Shown in pieces: positions 8,634 to 16,945 of a stretch of 64,000 bases of DNA. How positions within the stretch are numbered: position 1 is the first letter of the stretch; the number at the start of each line of letters is the position of its first letter. Under the pieces are notes generated by a model that saw only the letters and a program-made list of their open reading frames with translations, made no database searches and was not told the origin of the DNA. The stretch comes from Rhodothermales bacterium (GTDB lineage Bacteria > Bacteroidota > Rhodothermia > Rhodothermales > VXPQ01): NCBI GenBank assembly GCA_951812345.1, contig OX638295.1, positions 878,759 through 942,758 on the forward strand, read 5' to 3'. Both the position numbers and the translations under genes were made by a program.

Positions 8634-11600
8634 GTGAGTGCATCCCGTGGGAGTCGCAAGCCCCCGGCTCCGCCGCCGGGGGCGCCCGTTTTTGCGGGAG
8701 CCGCCCCTGTGCGGCATGTGGATGGACCGGTCACCGGTGCGTTCGTCGAACTGGACGGCGAGACCTTCTACAAGATCGGACGGTGCGACCAGTTGCCCCC
8801 TTTCTTCATGTCGATGGTCAGCGATGGCGATCACTGGCTGTTTGCATCGAGCAATGGGGCGCTGACGGCGGGCAGAGGAACCGCCGAGCAGGCGCTCTTT
8901 CCCTATTGCACGGACGACAATATCCACGATGCGCAGGATCAGGTGGGCGGGAAAACGATCCTGCTGGTGGAGCGGCAGGACGGACACGCGCTGTGGGAGC
9001 CGCTTTCGGATCGGTATCGGGGAGCGTATGCCGTCGAGCGTAATCTGTACAAGAGCCTGTACGGACACAAGATTCGCTACGAGGAAATCAATCGCGACCT
9101 CCAGTTGGTCTTTGCGTATACCTGGGCCAGCAGCCAGCGATTCGGTTTTGTCAAGCGGTCGGCGCTTCGCAATATCGGCTCCGGGCAGGTAGGGGTGCGG
9201 GTTCTTGACGGGATCCGGAATATTCTGCCCTACGGAGTTCCCCAGGTTCTGCAAGCCGACCGCAGCAACCTGGTGGACGCCTACAAGAAGAGCGAATGGT
9301 ATGGCCCGGCGGGCCCGGCCCTGTTCGTATTGAGTTCCATCCCGGTGGATAAGCCCGAACCGAGCGAGGCGCTCATGGCTACGGCGGCATGGTCGGTGGG
9401 GCTGGAGGCCGAGGCGCACCTCTTGTCTTCGGCCCAGCTGGACCGCTTCCGGCAGGGAGCGTTCGTGGAACAAGAAGAGGATGTGCGGGGTATAAAAGGG
9501 GGCTTTTTTGTGCAAGCTTCATTCGACGCGACGCCCGATACCGAGCATGTCTGGTATATCGTCGCCGACGTCAAACAGGGGCCGGACGATGTGGTGGCGT
9601 TGCGGGCTTTGTTGAACGACCCCTCCCGAGGAAGCGCAGATATTATCTCGCTGATAGACCAGGACGTCCGGGAAGGGGGCGAGCGGCTGGCCCGTCTCGT
9701 GGCTGGCGCCGATGGGTTGCAGGGTACCGCCGAGCCCATGATGGCGGCGCGGCACTTCTCGCACGTGATGTTCAATGTGATGCGGGGCGGGGTGTTCGTC
9801 GGCAATGGCCTGGTGTCTCGCTCCGACCTGGCGTCCTTTCTGCAGCGTCGCAACAGTTCCGTGGCCACCCGGCATGAGGCATGGATCGCCGGGCTTCCCG
9901 ACCGGATGCCGGTCAATGGGTTGCTTGCGGAAGCGGCGTCCCTGCACGATCCGCAGATGGAGCGCCTGTGCCACGAGTACCTGCCGCTTACGTTTGGACG
10001 CCGCCATGGCGATCCGAGCCGTCCGTGGAATCGTTTCGCCATCGACACACACAACGAGGACGGCTCGCGCAAAATCGCCTACGAGGGCAACTGGAGGGAC
10101 ATTTTCCAGAACTGGGAGGCGCTGGCCTTTTCGTACCCGGAATATGTCGAAAGCATGGTCTGCAAGTTCGTCAATGCGTCGACGCCCGACGGATACAATC
10201 CCTACCGCCTGACGCAGGACGGCATCGACTGGGAGGTGCTCGACCCCAACGATCCCTGGTCCTACATCGGGTACTGGGGCGACCACCAGGTGGCCTATCT
10301 GCTTAAACTGCTCGAATGCTCCCGCGCGCATCACCCCGGCAGGCTGGAGGAGTTTCTTGCGCGGAAGATATTCGCCTACGCGGATGTGCCGTACTGCATC
10401 CGACCGTATCGCGAGATGCTGGACAATCCCCACGAAACGATCGATTTCGATCACGAGTCGGCGGCGCGCTCCACCCGGCGCGTTGCGCAGATCGGGGGGG
10501 ATGGCAAGCTCGTTCCGGGTCCCGACGGCAATGTGTATCTGGTTAATCTGGGCGAAAAATTGCTGGTGACGCTGCTGGCCCGGCTGACCGGCTTCATTCC
10601 CGGCGGCGGCATCTGGATGAACACGCAGCGCCCGGAGTGGAACGACGCGAATAATGCGCTCGTGGGGTACGGCGTATCCATGGTTACGCTGTGTTATGTG
10701 CGGCGTTTTACGAGTCTCGTCGCGGATATCTTCGCCGATCTGCCACACGAAACCATCGAAATTTCCGAAGAAGTGGCCGGTTTTATGGAGGCGATTTCCA
10801 AAGCGCTCGGCCGGTACGAACATCTTGCGGCCGGGATCTGGACCGACGAGGATCGGAAGACGGTGATGGACGCGCTGGGCGAAGCGGGGAGCGCGTATCG
10901 CGGCAAGATATACGAGGATGGATTTTCCGGCGAGGCGCAGGCCGTGCGACGCGATGCGGTGCTGACATTGCTTGGGCGCGCTTCGGCGTTTGCGGAGCAC
11001 AGTATCCGGGCCGCCCGGCGCCCCGACGGGTTGTTTCACGCCTACAGTCTGATGTCGGTTACGTCTCCGAAGACGGTGGCGCTCCGGTCCATGTACGCCA
11101 TGCTGGAAGGGCAGGTCGCGGTGCTGAGCGCCGGAACGCTTTCGGGCAGGGAGGCGCTCGAGGTGTTATCGACGCTGAGGGACGGGCCGCTGTATTGCCC
11201 GCGCCGGAATACGTATCTCCTGTACCCTGATCGCACGCTACCCCGGTTTACCGAAAAGAACCGTATCGACGCCGGGCGTGTGGAGGAGATCGCGCTGCTC
11301 CGGTCGCTGGCCGGTACGGGGGATTGCCGGTTGATCGTGCGGGACGAGGAAGGAGGGTGGCATTTCAACGGCGCCTTCCGCAACGCGGACTCCGTAAAAG
11401 CCGCGCTTGGAACCTTGCGGCGGGAGGGGTACGCCGAGGCGGTCGAACAGGATGGGGACGCGGTGCTTGCCCTGTTCGAGGACGTGTTCGACCACCGCTC
11501 GTACACCGGGCGCTCCGGCACCTTCTTCGGATACGAGGGCCTGGGAAGCGTGTACTGGCACATGGTGTCCAAGTTTTTGCTTGCAGTGCTGGAGTGTTTT

Positions 11601-12155
11601 CGGGCTGCGGAAGACGCCGGGGAGGACATGGCGGTGCAGCAGGCCCTGGCCGAGCAGTACTACGCCATTCGCGGGGGATTGGGCATGCACAGAACGCCGG
11701 AGCAATTCGGAGCCTTCCCCTCCGATCCGTATTCGCATACGCCGGCGCATGCGGGAGCACAGCAGCCGGGCATGACCGGGCAGGTGAAGGAAGATATCCT
11801 GTGCCGCTGGGGAGAGTTGGGGGTGATGGTCCGGGACGGAAGGATACATTTCCGTCCCACGCTGCTGCGCCGCTCCGAATTTCTTACGCATCCAGCCGAA
11901 TTCCGCTGGTACGATTCGGACGGGCGCCTTCGGACGCTGGAACTCCTGCCGGGTATGCTGGCCTTCACCTGTTGCCAGACGCCCTTGGTTTATCGCGTGG
12001 CTGAACGGGCCAATATCCACATGACGGACCGGGGCGGCGCCACCCGTATTCTGGACGGATCGACGCTCGACCGCTCCTCGAGCGAAAGCATATTCCGCCG
12101 CGAGGGAGCGATCGATACGGTCGAAGTAGCCCTGTCGCCGGGATTGCAGGCGTAG
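8634..12155 (+). CDS. very large conserved-looking protein of unknown function, sugar-region
   Basis: 1173 residues, starting at GTG two bases after the GH2-like gene, so almost certainly translated from the same message. No signal peptide: the N-terminus is proline-rich and hydrophilic, hence probably cytoplasmic. The middle has many aromatic and acidic motifs of the kind seen in alpha/alpha-barrel carbohydrate enzymes (GNWRDIFQNWEAL, then DPWSYIGYWGDHQ, and PEWNDANNALVGYG around residues 665-680). I could not assign it to a named family; resemblance to GH94-type glycoside phosphorylases is only a guess from the layout (N-terminal beta region, central helical barrel). Codon use matches the neighbours. 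Confidence 0.75.
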   Translation: MSASRGSRKPPAPPPGAPVFAGAAPVRHVDGPVTGAFVELDGETFYKIGRCDQLPPFFMSMVSDGDHWLFASSNGALTAGRGTAEQALFPYCTDDNIHDAQDQVGGKTILLVERQDGHALWEPLSDRYRGAYAVERNLYKSLYGHKIRYEEINRDLQLVFAYTWASSQRFGFVKRSALRNIGSGQVGVRVLDGIRNILPYGVPQVLQADRSNLVDAYKKSEWYGPAGPALFVLSSIPVDKPEPSEALMATAAWSVGLEAEAHLLSSAQLDRFRQGAFVEQEEDVRGIKGGFFVQASFDATPDTEHVWYIVADVKQGPDDVVALRALLNDPSRGSADIISLIDQDVREGGERLARLVAGADGLQGTAEPMMAARHFSHVMFNVMRGGVFVGNGLVSRSDLASFLQRRNSSVATRHEAWIAGLPDRMPVNGLLAEAASLHDPQMERLCHEYLPLTFGRRHGDPSRPWNRFAIDTHNEDGSRKIAYEGNWRDIFQNWEALAFSYPEYVESMVCKFVNASTPDGYNPYRLTQDGIDWEVLDPNDPWSYIGYWGDHQVAYLLKLLECSRAHHPGRLEEFLARKIFAYADVPYCIRPYREMLDNPHETIDFDHESAARSTRRVAQIGGDGKLVPGPDGNVYLVNLGEKLLVTLLARLTGFIPGGGIWMNTQRPEWNDANNALVGYGVSMVTLCYVRRFTSLVADIFADLPHETIEISEEVAGFMEAISKALGRYEHLAAGIWTDEDRKTVMDALGEAGSAYRGKIYEDGFSGEAQAVRRDAVLTLLGRASAFAEHSIRAARRPDGLFHAYSLMSVTSPKTVALRSMYAMLEGQVAVLSAGTLSGREALEVLSTLRDGPLYCPRRNTYLLYPDRTLPRFTEKNRIDAGRVEEIALLRSLAGTGDCRLIVRDEEGGWHFNGAFRNADSVKAALGTLRREGYAEAVEQDGDAVLALFEDVFDHRSYTGRSGTFFGYEGLGSVYWHMVSKFLLAVLECFRAAEDAGEDMAVQQALAEQYYAIRGGLGMHRTPEQFGAFPSDPYSHTPAHAGAQQPGMTGQVKEDILCRWGELGVMVRDGRIHFRPTLLRRSEFLTHPAEFRWYDSDGRLRTLELLPGMLAFTCCQTPLVYRVAERANIHMTDRGGATRILDGSTLDRSSSESIFRREGAIDTVEVALSPGLQA

Positions 12156-12254
12156 CGGCGGCGGCAGGCTGCCCATGACGATAGCGCCGTCGAATTGCCG
12201 CTTTATCTCTTCCGGTTCCCGGCGTAAGGCCGTATCTTGCGCTTTCGCGCCGGG

Positions 12255-12315
12255 CGCTTCCGGATATGGATGCGCAATGTCTTGTCGCTTCCGGATATGG
12301 ACGCGCAATGTCTTG
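12255..12315 (+). repeat. imperfect 30-bp tandem repeat, two units
   Basis: Unit 1 (12255-12284) and unit 2 (12286-12315) both read CGCTTCCGGATATGGA[T/C] then GCGCAATGTCTTG, one mismatch in 30. They lie in the 206-bp spacer ahead of the aldolase gene. Confidence 0.8.
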
Positions 12316-12361
12316 CGCGATATGCCCCGGTTCTAATCCGAAAATTCAGCCCGTTCAGCGT

Positions 12362-13021
12362 ATGTCCGCCGTACACCGCCGTGAAGCGATTCTGAAGCGT
12401 ATCCTTGCCTCCGGCGTGGTGGCTGTGGTGCGTTTGCCTGATGCTGCGCATGTGCTCCGCGTCGTGGACGCTATCCGGGAAGGAGGGGTTACCGCCATTG
12501 AAATCACCATGACGACCCCGGGCGCCTTGCAGGCGATCGCGGAGGTGGCGGGGAGTATGAGCGATGTCGAGATCGGGGTGGGTTCTGTGCTGGATGCGGC
12601 GGGTGTGCACCGGGCTGTCGACGCCGGGGCGCGATATGTGGTGAGTCCGGTGTACAAGAAGGAACTCATAGACGCCGCGCACGAACGGGGGGCACCTGTG
12701 ATGCCGGGCGCTTTTTCTCCCACGGAAATCCTCGAAGCCACCGAAGCAGGCGCCGATGTGGTCAAGGTGTTTCCTTCCGGCGTGGTGGGGATGTCGTATT
12801 TCAAGGCGGTGCTGGCGCCCATGCCTCACCTGAAATTGATGCCGACCGGGGGCGTATCCCCGGAGAATGCGGGCGACTGGATCCGCGCCGGGGCCGTCGC
12901 AGTGGGCGTAGGGTCTTCCCTGCTGGACAAGCAGGCCATCGCAGAAGGTAACTTCGGCAAACTGACGGAAAACGCGCGCGTGCTGTGCCGGAGCGTTGCG
13001 GAAGCGAAAAAGGAGGGATAA
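12362..13021 (+). CDS. eda: KDPG/KHG-type aldolase (2-dehydro-3-deoxy-phosphogluconate aldolase family)
   Basis: 219-residue class I aldolase of the KDPG/KHG family, which cleaves 2-keto-3-deoxy sugar acids or their phosphates to pyruvate plus an aldehyde. Visible family features: VVAVVRLPDAA (active-site Arg region), AIEITMTTPGAL with the catalytic Glu, the Schiff-base lysine in DVVKVFPSG and the TGGVSPENAGDWI phosphate-binding loop. I chose the ATG at 12362 because the upstream in-frame extension is the tandem-repeat spacer and aldolases of this family begin near this point. Among deoxysugar genes it may act on a 2-keto-3-deoxy acid rather than on KDPG; the sequence does not decide that. 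Confidence 0.92.
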   Translation: MSAVHRREAILKRILASGVVAVVRLPDAAHVLRVVDAIREGGVTAIEITMTTPGALQAIAEVAGSMSDVEIGVGSVLDAAGVHRAVDAGARYVVSPVYKKELIDAAHERGAPVMPGAFSPTEILEATEAGADVVKVFPSGVVGMSYFKAVLAPMPHLKLMPTGGVSPENAGDWIRAGAVAVGVGSSLLDKQAIAEGNFGKLTENARVLCRSVAEAKKEG

Positions 13022-13068
13022 GGCGAGATCCGTTTAAACTTTTCCTGAAACAATATTCCACCGATTCC

Positions 13069-14535
13069 ATGTTTGCTTCGATGCCTGACACCATGCGCCA
13101 TCCGGCGTTTTTCGCGTTTCGATTCCGATCGCTTGCCATGCGCTGCCTGGCCTGTACTGCATTTTTCCTATGCCTGACGGCATGTTCCGGGCGTCCGGCG
13201 GCGGCGCAGGGGGATCGTCCTCCGAACGTGGTGCTGATCTTTGCGGACGATCTCGGCTACGGCGATATCGGGGTGTACGGGCACCCCACGATCCGCACGC
13301 CCAATCTGGACCGCATGGCGGCGGAAGGGATGAAGTTCACCCAGTTTTATGTGGGCGCTTCGGTATGTACGCCCAGCCGGGCTGCGTTGCTGACGGGCCG
13401 TCTGCCGATCCGGAGCGGGATGGCCAGCGACCGGCGCCGGGTGCTTTTCCCGGATTCCAAACTGGGCCTGCCGGCGCGCGAAATTACGATAGCGGAAGCG
13501 CTCAAGGAGGCCGGGTACGCTACGGGCATCGTAGGGAAGTGGCATCTCGGCCATCTCGAACCGTTTCTGCCGACCAACCACGGCTTCGATTCCTACTACG
13601 GGATTCCCTATTCCAATGACATGGATCGCGTGGCAGGCGGCGAATGGCAGGAAATATTCTGGGAGCCGAAATTCGAATACTGGAATGTGCCGCTGCTGCG
13701 CGATACGGAAGTCATCGAGCGCCCGGTTGACCAGGAAACGATCACCCGTCGGTATGCGCAGGAGGCCGTGGCCTTCATCCGCGACCATGCCGGGGAGCCG
13801 TTCTTCCTGTACCTGGCGCACACCATGCCGCACACGCCGCTTTTCCGAAGCGCCGCGTTCGCCGGTCATAGCAAGGCGGGGCTCTACGGGGACGTGATCG
13901 AAGAGATCGACTGGAGCGTAGGGCAGGTCATGCAGACGCTCGAAGAAGAGGGCATTGCGGAGAACACGCTCGTTTTCTTCACGAGCGACAACGGTCCCTG
14001 GCTGATTTTCCGGACGCACGGCGGTTCGGCGGGGCTTTTGCGGGACGGCAAGGGCACCACCTACGAGGGAGGCATGCGGTCGCCTGCGCTTGCATGGTGG
14101 CCTGGCACCGTACCGGCGGGAGCGGTTAATTCGGCGCTTGTGACGGCGATGGATGTGTTTCCTACGGTGCTCGGCATGGCGGGCGTGCCGGTTCCGGACG
14201 ACCGCACGATCGACGGGATGGATATTGGGAATATTCTCCGGGGAAGCGACGAGGACGCCCACGACATGATTCTGTACTACCGGGGTACGCGCATTTTTGC
14301 TGCGCGGGTGGGGCCGTGGAAAGCGCACTTCATCACGCAGCGGGCTTACATCGGGGACGATCCTGTATCCCACGATACCCCGATTCTGAATCATCTGGAA
14401 CACGATCCGTCCGAGCGGTTCGATGTGTCCGCAGAGCACCCGGAGGTGCTGGAAGGGATTGCGGCGCGTGTGGCGGAACATCAGGCCGGACTGGACCCTT
14501 GGCCGACCCAACTTGACGCCCGCATCGAAGAATAG
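13069..14535 (+). CDS. type I sulfatase, predicted lipoprotein
   Basis: Formylglycine-dependent arylsulfatase-fold enzyme, 488 residues. Metal ligands sit in VVLIFADDLGYGD; the cysteine converted to formylglycine is C100 in CTPSRAALLTGR, the exact CxPSR signature. Later motifs GKWHLGH and FFTSDNGP are also typical. The N-terminus carries a signal peptide with a lipobox-like LTAC, so it is probably a periplasmic or surface lipoprotein. The start is uncertain: ATG at 13069 gives a long n-region, and the ATG at 13138 would leave only the core signal peptide; neither has a ribosome-binding site. Activity needs a maturase not present in the window. Likely desulfates a polysaccharide. Confidence 0.9.
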   Translation: MFASMPDTMRHPAFFAFRFRSLAMRCLACTAFFLCLTACSGRPAAAQGDRPPNVVLIFADDLGYGDIGVYGHPTIRTPNLDRMAAEGMKFTQFYVGASVCTPSRAALLTGRLPIRSGMASDRRRVLFPDSKLGLPAREITIAEALKEAGYATGIVGKWHLGHLEPFLPTNHGFDSYYGIPYSNDMDRVAGGEWQEIFWEPKFEYWNVPLLRDTEVIERPVDQETITRRYAQEAVAFIRDHAGEPFFLYLAHTMPHTPLFRSAAFAGHSKAGLYGDVIEEIDWSVGQVMQTLEEEGIAENTLVFFTSDNGPWLIFRTHGGSAGLLRDGKGTTYEGGMRSPALAWWPGTVPAGAVNSALVTAMDVFPTVLGMAGVPVPDDRTIDGMDIGNILRGSDEDAHDMILYYRGTRIFAARVGPWKAHFITQRAYIGDDPVSHDTPILNHLEHDPSERFDVSAEHPEVLEGIAARVAEHQAGLDPWPTQLDARIEE

Positions 14536-14539
14536 TTAA

Positions 14540-14552
14540 GGATACTCTGATC
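14540..14552 (+). repeat. GGATACTCTGATC intergenic motif, copy 2
   Basis: Exact copy, 5 bp after the sulfatase stop and 11 bp before the ATG of the SDR gene, in the orientation of that gene. Confidence 0.6.
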
Positions 14553-14563
14553 CTGACCAGAAT

Positions 14564-15370
14564 ATGAATCAGCCTGCTTCGGATATGTGGGAGGCGAATT
14601 GCCCTGGCGCGCGGCTTGCAGGTCGTACGGCGGTGGTGACCGGCGCGGCTTCAGGCATCGGGAAAGCTACGGCGGAGTTGTTTGCGCGGGAAGGCGCCCG
14701 CGTGGCCCTGCTGGACGTGAACGAGGAAGCAGGCAGGGCGCTGGCCGACGACCTGGGCTCGTCTGCGGCTTTCTATGCCTGCGATGTGTCCGACGGGGAG
14801 GCCGTGCGCGAAACCTTCCGGGCTATCGCCGGGGACCTGGCTCCTGTAGATGTGCTGTTCAACAATGCCGGCGTGTCCCATGTCGGCACGGTGGCGACGA
14901 CCGCCGAAGAGGATTTCGACCGGGTCTACCGGGTCAACGTGAAGGGCGTGTACCATTGCCTCCAGGCCGCCGTGCAGGGGATGTGCGGGCGGGGAGGCGC
15001 TATCGTGAACATGGCTTCGACCGTGTCGACCATCGGTATCCCGGATCGTTTCGCCTATTCGATGAGCAAGGGCGCTGTGCTGACCATGACCCTTTCCGTA
15101 GCCTGCGACTATCTGCAGGAGGGCATACGGTGCAACGCCATTGCTCCTGCCCGCATTCACACCCCGTTCGTGGACGGGTATCTCGCCGAAAATTATCCGG
15201 GCAGGGAGCAGGAAATGTATGACCGGCTGGCCGCAGCGCAGCCCATCGGCAGGATGGGAACGCCGGCAGAAGTGGCGGAGCTGGTGCTGTACCTGTGCTC
15301 GGATGCGGCGGCATTCATTACCGGGGCGCTTTTCCCCATAGACGGGGGGACGATCTTGCTTCGCCCCTGA
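14564..15370 (+). CDS. SDR-family dehydrogenase, likely 2-keto-3-deoxy-L-fuconate dehydrogenase
   Basis: Classical short-chain dehydrogenase, 268 residues, with the NAD-binding TGAASGIGKATAE motif, LLDVNEE after beta-2 (an acidic residue favouring NAD), NNAGVSHVG, and the catalytic YSMSK with a preceding serine (NMASTVS). The C-terminal FPIDGGTI is usual for the family. It lies 31 bp before a fumarylacetoacetase-family hydrolase and near fuconate dehydratase. In the known non-phosphorylative L-fucose pathway an SDR oxidises 2-keto-3-deoxy-L-fuconate to the 2,4-diketo acid, which an FAH-family enzyme cleaves. That specific role is inferred from context. Confidence 0.85.
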   Translation: MNQPASDMWEANCPGARLAGRTAVVTGAASGIGKATAELFAREGARVALLDVNEEAGRALADDLGSSAAFYACDVSDGEAVRETFRAIAGDLAPVDVLFNNAGVSHVGTVATTAEEDFDRVYRVNVKGVYHCLQAAVQGMCGRGGAIVNMASTVSTIGIPDRFAYSMSKGAVLTMTLSVACDYLQEGIRCNAIAPARIHTPFVDGYLAENYPGREQEMYDRLAAAQPIGRMGTPAEVAELVLYLCSDAAAFITGALFPIDGGTILLRP

Positions 15371-15401
15371 ATTGTAATCATCGACCATTATCTGTTATCC
15401 G

Positions 15402-16307
15402 ATGCGACTTATTCGATTTGGTTCGCTCGGCGCCGAAAGGCCGGGCCTCTTGCTCCCGGACGGAACGCGCGTGGACGCCTCCGCCGCAGCTTACGACTAC
15501 GACGAAGCATTTTTCGCCGGGGATGGCATTGCCCGGCTGCGCACATGGCTGGAGGAGGGCAAGGCCGCCGATGCGCCGCGCGTCGATGAAACCGTGCGTC
15601 TTGCGCCGCCGGTAGCCCGTCCGAGCAAGATTATCTGCATCGGACTGAATTACCACAAGCATGCGCAAGAATCGAAGATGGCCGTGCCGGAGGAACCCGT
15701 GTTGTTCATGAAGGCGAGTTCGTCGCTCAGCGGGCCGTTCGATCCCATTATCCTGCCGCGCGGTTCGAGAAAAACCGACTGGGAAGTCGAACTGGCCGTG
15801 ATTATCGGACGCCGGGCGAAGTATGTATCGGAAAGCGAGGCGCTGGACTACGTAGCGGGGTATTCGATCATGAACGACGTTTCCGAGCGGGCATACCAGA
15901 TCGAGCGGGGCGGACAGTGGGTGAAGGGCAAGAGCTGCGACACCTTTTCTCCGCTCGGCCCGGCACTCGTCACCCCGGACGAGATCGCGGATGTACACGA
16001 TCTGGATATGCGGCTTGCGGTCAACGGAGAGGAGATGCAGCGCAGTTCGACCGCGGATATGATCTTTTCCGTTCCCGTGCTCGTCAGCTACGTGAGCCGT
16101 TTCATGACGCTGCTTCCGGGAGATATTCTTTCCACCGGTACGCCGGAGGGGGTCGGTCTGGCCATGACGCCCCCGAGGTATCTGAGGGTGGGTTATGTCG
16201 TGGATCTGGAAATCGAGCAACTGGGAGCAATGCGGCAGGAAGCGGCGCCACCCTGGGCGCCTATTGGGAGGCCCTGGAATCCGGAGGAGGCGCAACCGTC
16301 TTCTTAA
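15402..16307 (+). CDS. fumarylacetoacetate hydrolase family protein (diketo-deoxysugar acid hydrolase)
   Basis: 301-residue FAH-fold hydrolase. Family signatures: CIGLNYHKHAQES in the middle, the metal-binding glutamates in DWEVELAVIIGRRA, and STGTPEGVG near the C-terminus. FAH enzymes cleave carbon-carbon bonds of beta-diketo acids with a divalent metal. Together with the adjacent SDR and fuconate dehydratase it fits 2,4-diketo-3-deoxy-L-fuconate (or -rhamnonate) hydrolase giving pyruvate and L-lactate; this is inference. The DCC-family gene begins one base after its stop. Confidence 0.88.
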   Translation: MRLIRFGSLGAERPGLLLPDGTRVDASAAAYDYDEAFFAGDGIARLRTWLEEGKAADAPRVDETVRLAPPVARPSKIICIGLNYHKHAQESKMAVPEEPVLFMKASSSLSGPFDPIILPRGSRKTDWEVELAVIIGRRAKYVSESEALDYVAGYSIMNDVSERAYQIERGGQWVKGKSCDTFSPLGPALVTPDEIADVHDLDMRLAVNGEEMQRSSTADMIFSVPVLVSYVSRFMTLLPGDILSTGTPEGVGLAMTPPRYLRVGYVVDLEIEQLGAMRQEAAPPWAPIGRPWNPEEAQPSS

Positions 16308-16308
16308 C

Positions 16309-16761
16309 ATGGATCCCATGGACGATCCCCGCCCCGTTATCCTGTTTGACGGCGAGTGCAACTTCTGCAACGCAACCGTTCGATGGACCGCAAAGCGGGA
16401 CAAGCGCAAGCGACTCCATTTTGCGCCTCTCCAGTCTCCTGCGGCCCGCCGCATTATCGCGTTCGCCGATCCCGGAATTGATTTTGAAGCGCTTCCCGAC
16501 AGCGTGGTGTTTGTGGACGAAGACGGCATCCATACCGATTCTACCGCCAACCTCCGCATCGCCCGACACTTGCGCTTTCCCTGGTCCCTGCTCGTCCTCG
16601 CACAGATTATTCCCCGGTCGCTGCGAGACGCGGCCTATCGCTTGTTTATCCGTAACCGCTATCGCTGGTTCGGTCGAAGCGATGCGTGCCCTGCCCCTCC
16701 GCCCGGCCTTGCCGCTCGCTTTCTGGACACGGAGGCATATCCTGGTGTGGATGACGAGTGA
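16309..16761 (+). CDS. DCC-family thiol-disulfide oxidoreductase-like protein (DUF393)
   Basis: 150-residue protein with the defining DCC/CxxC motif at the N-terminus (VILFDGECNFCNATVRW). The rest of the chain shows the family's usual features: a charged helix (DKRKRLHFAPLQS), then SVVFVDEDGIHTDS and RNRYRWFGRSDACP near the end. The ATG at 16309 immediately follows the FAH stop, so the two are cotranscribed. Function of the family is poorly defined; redox or electron-transfer roles are suggested. A tRNA on the other strand lies 79 bp downstream. Confidence 0.85.
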   Translation: MDPMDDPRPVILFDGECNFCNATVRWTAKRDKRKRLHFAPLQSPAARRIIAFADPGIDFEALPDSVVFVDEDGIHTDSTANLRIARHLRFPWSLLVLAQIIPRSLRDAAYRLFIRNRYRWFGRSDACPAPPPGLAARFLDTEAYPGVDDE

Positions 16762-16840
16762 CGGGGGAACTGAGATGTGCTGTTCTGCAAGGTCGCGTAT
16801 AAGGTACGTGCGCTTACCTCGCCTGTTTGCCCCGGCGGAC

Positions 16841-16916
16841 TGGTGGAGCCAAGGGGAATCGAACCCCTGACCTCTACAATGCCATTGTAGCGCTCTACCA
16901 ACTGAGCTATGGCCCC
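16841..16916 (-). tRNA. tRNA-Ala (anticodon GGC)
   Basis: Read on the minus strand this 76-nt segment folds as a complete tRNA with encoded CCA. Acceptor arms GGGGCCA and TGGCTCC pair and include the G3-U70 wobble pair that is the alanine identity element. The D loop has AGCTCAGTTGGTAGAGC, the anticodon stem CTACA/TGTAG encloses ATGGCAT with anticodon GGC, and the T arm contains GGTTCGATTCC. It decodes GCC alanine codons. Confidence 0.98.
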
Positions 16917-16945
16917 GTATCGGCAGGCAGTACGGCAGCGAGTAA

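Noticed and set aside
9519-11039. Long minus-strand open frame (about 506 codons) opposite the 1173-residue gene
   Set aside because: Antisense shadow in high-GC coding sequence; composition is Arg/His/Pro-rich with no motif, while the plus frame shows enzyme-like motifs.
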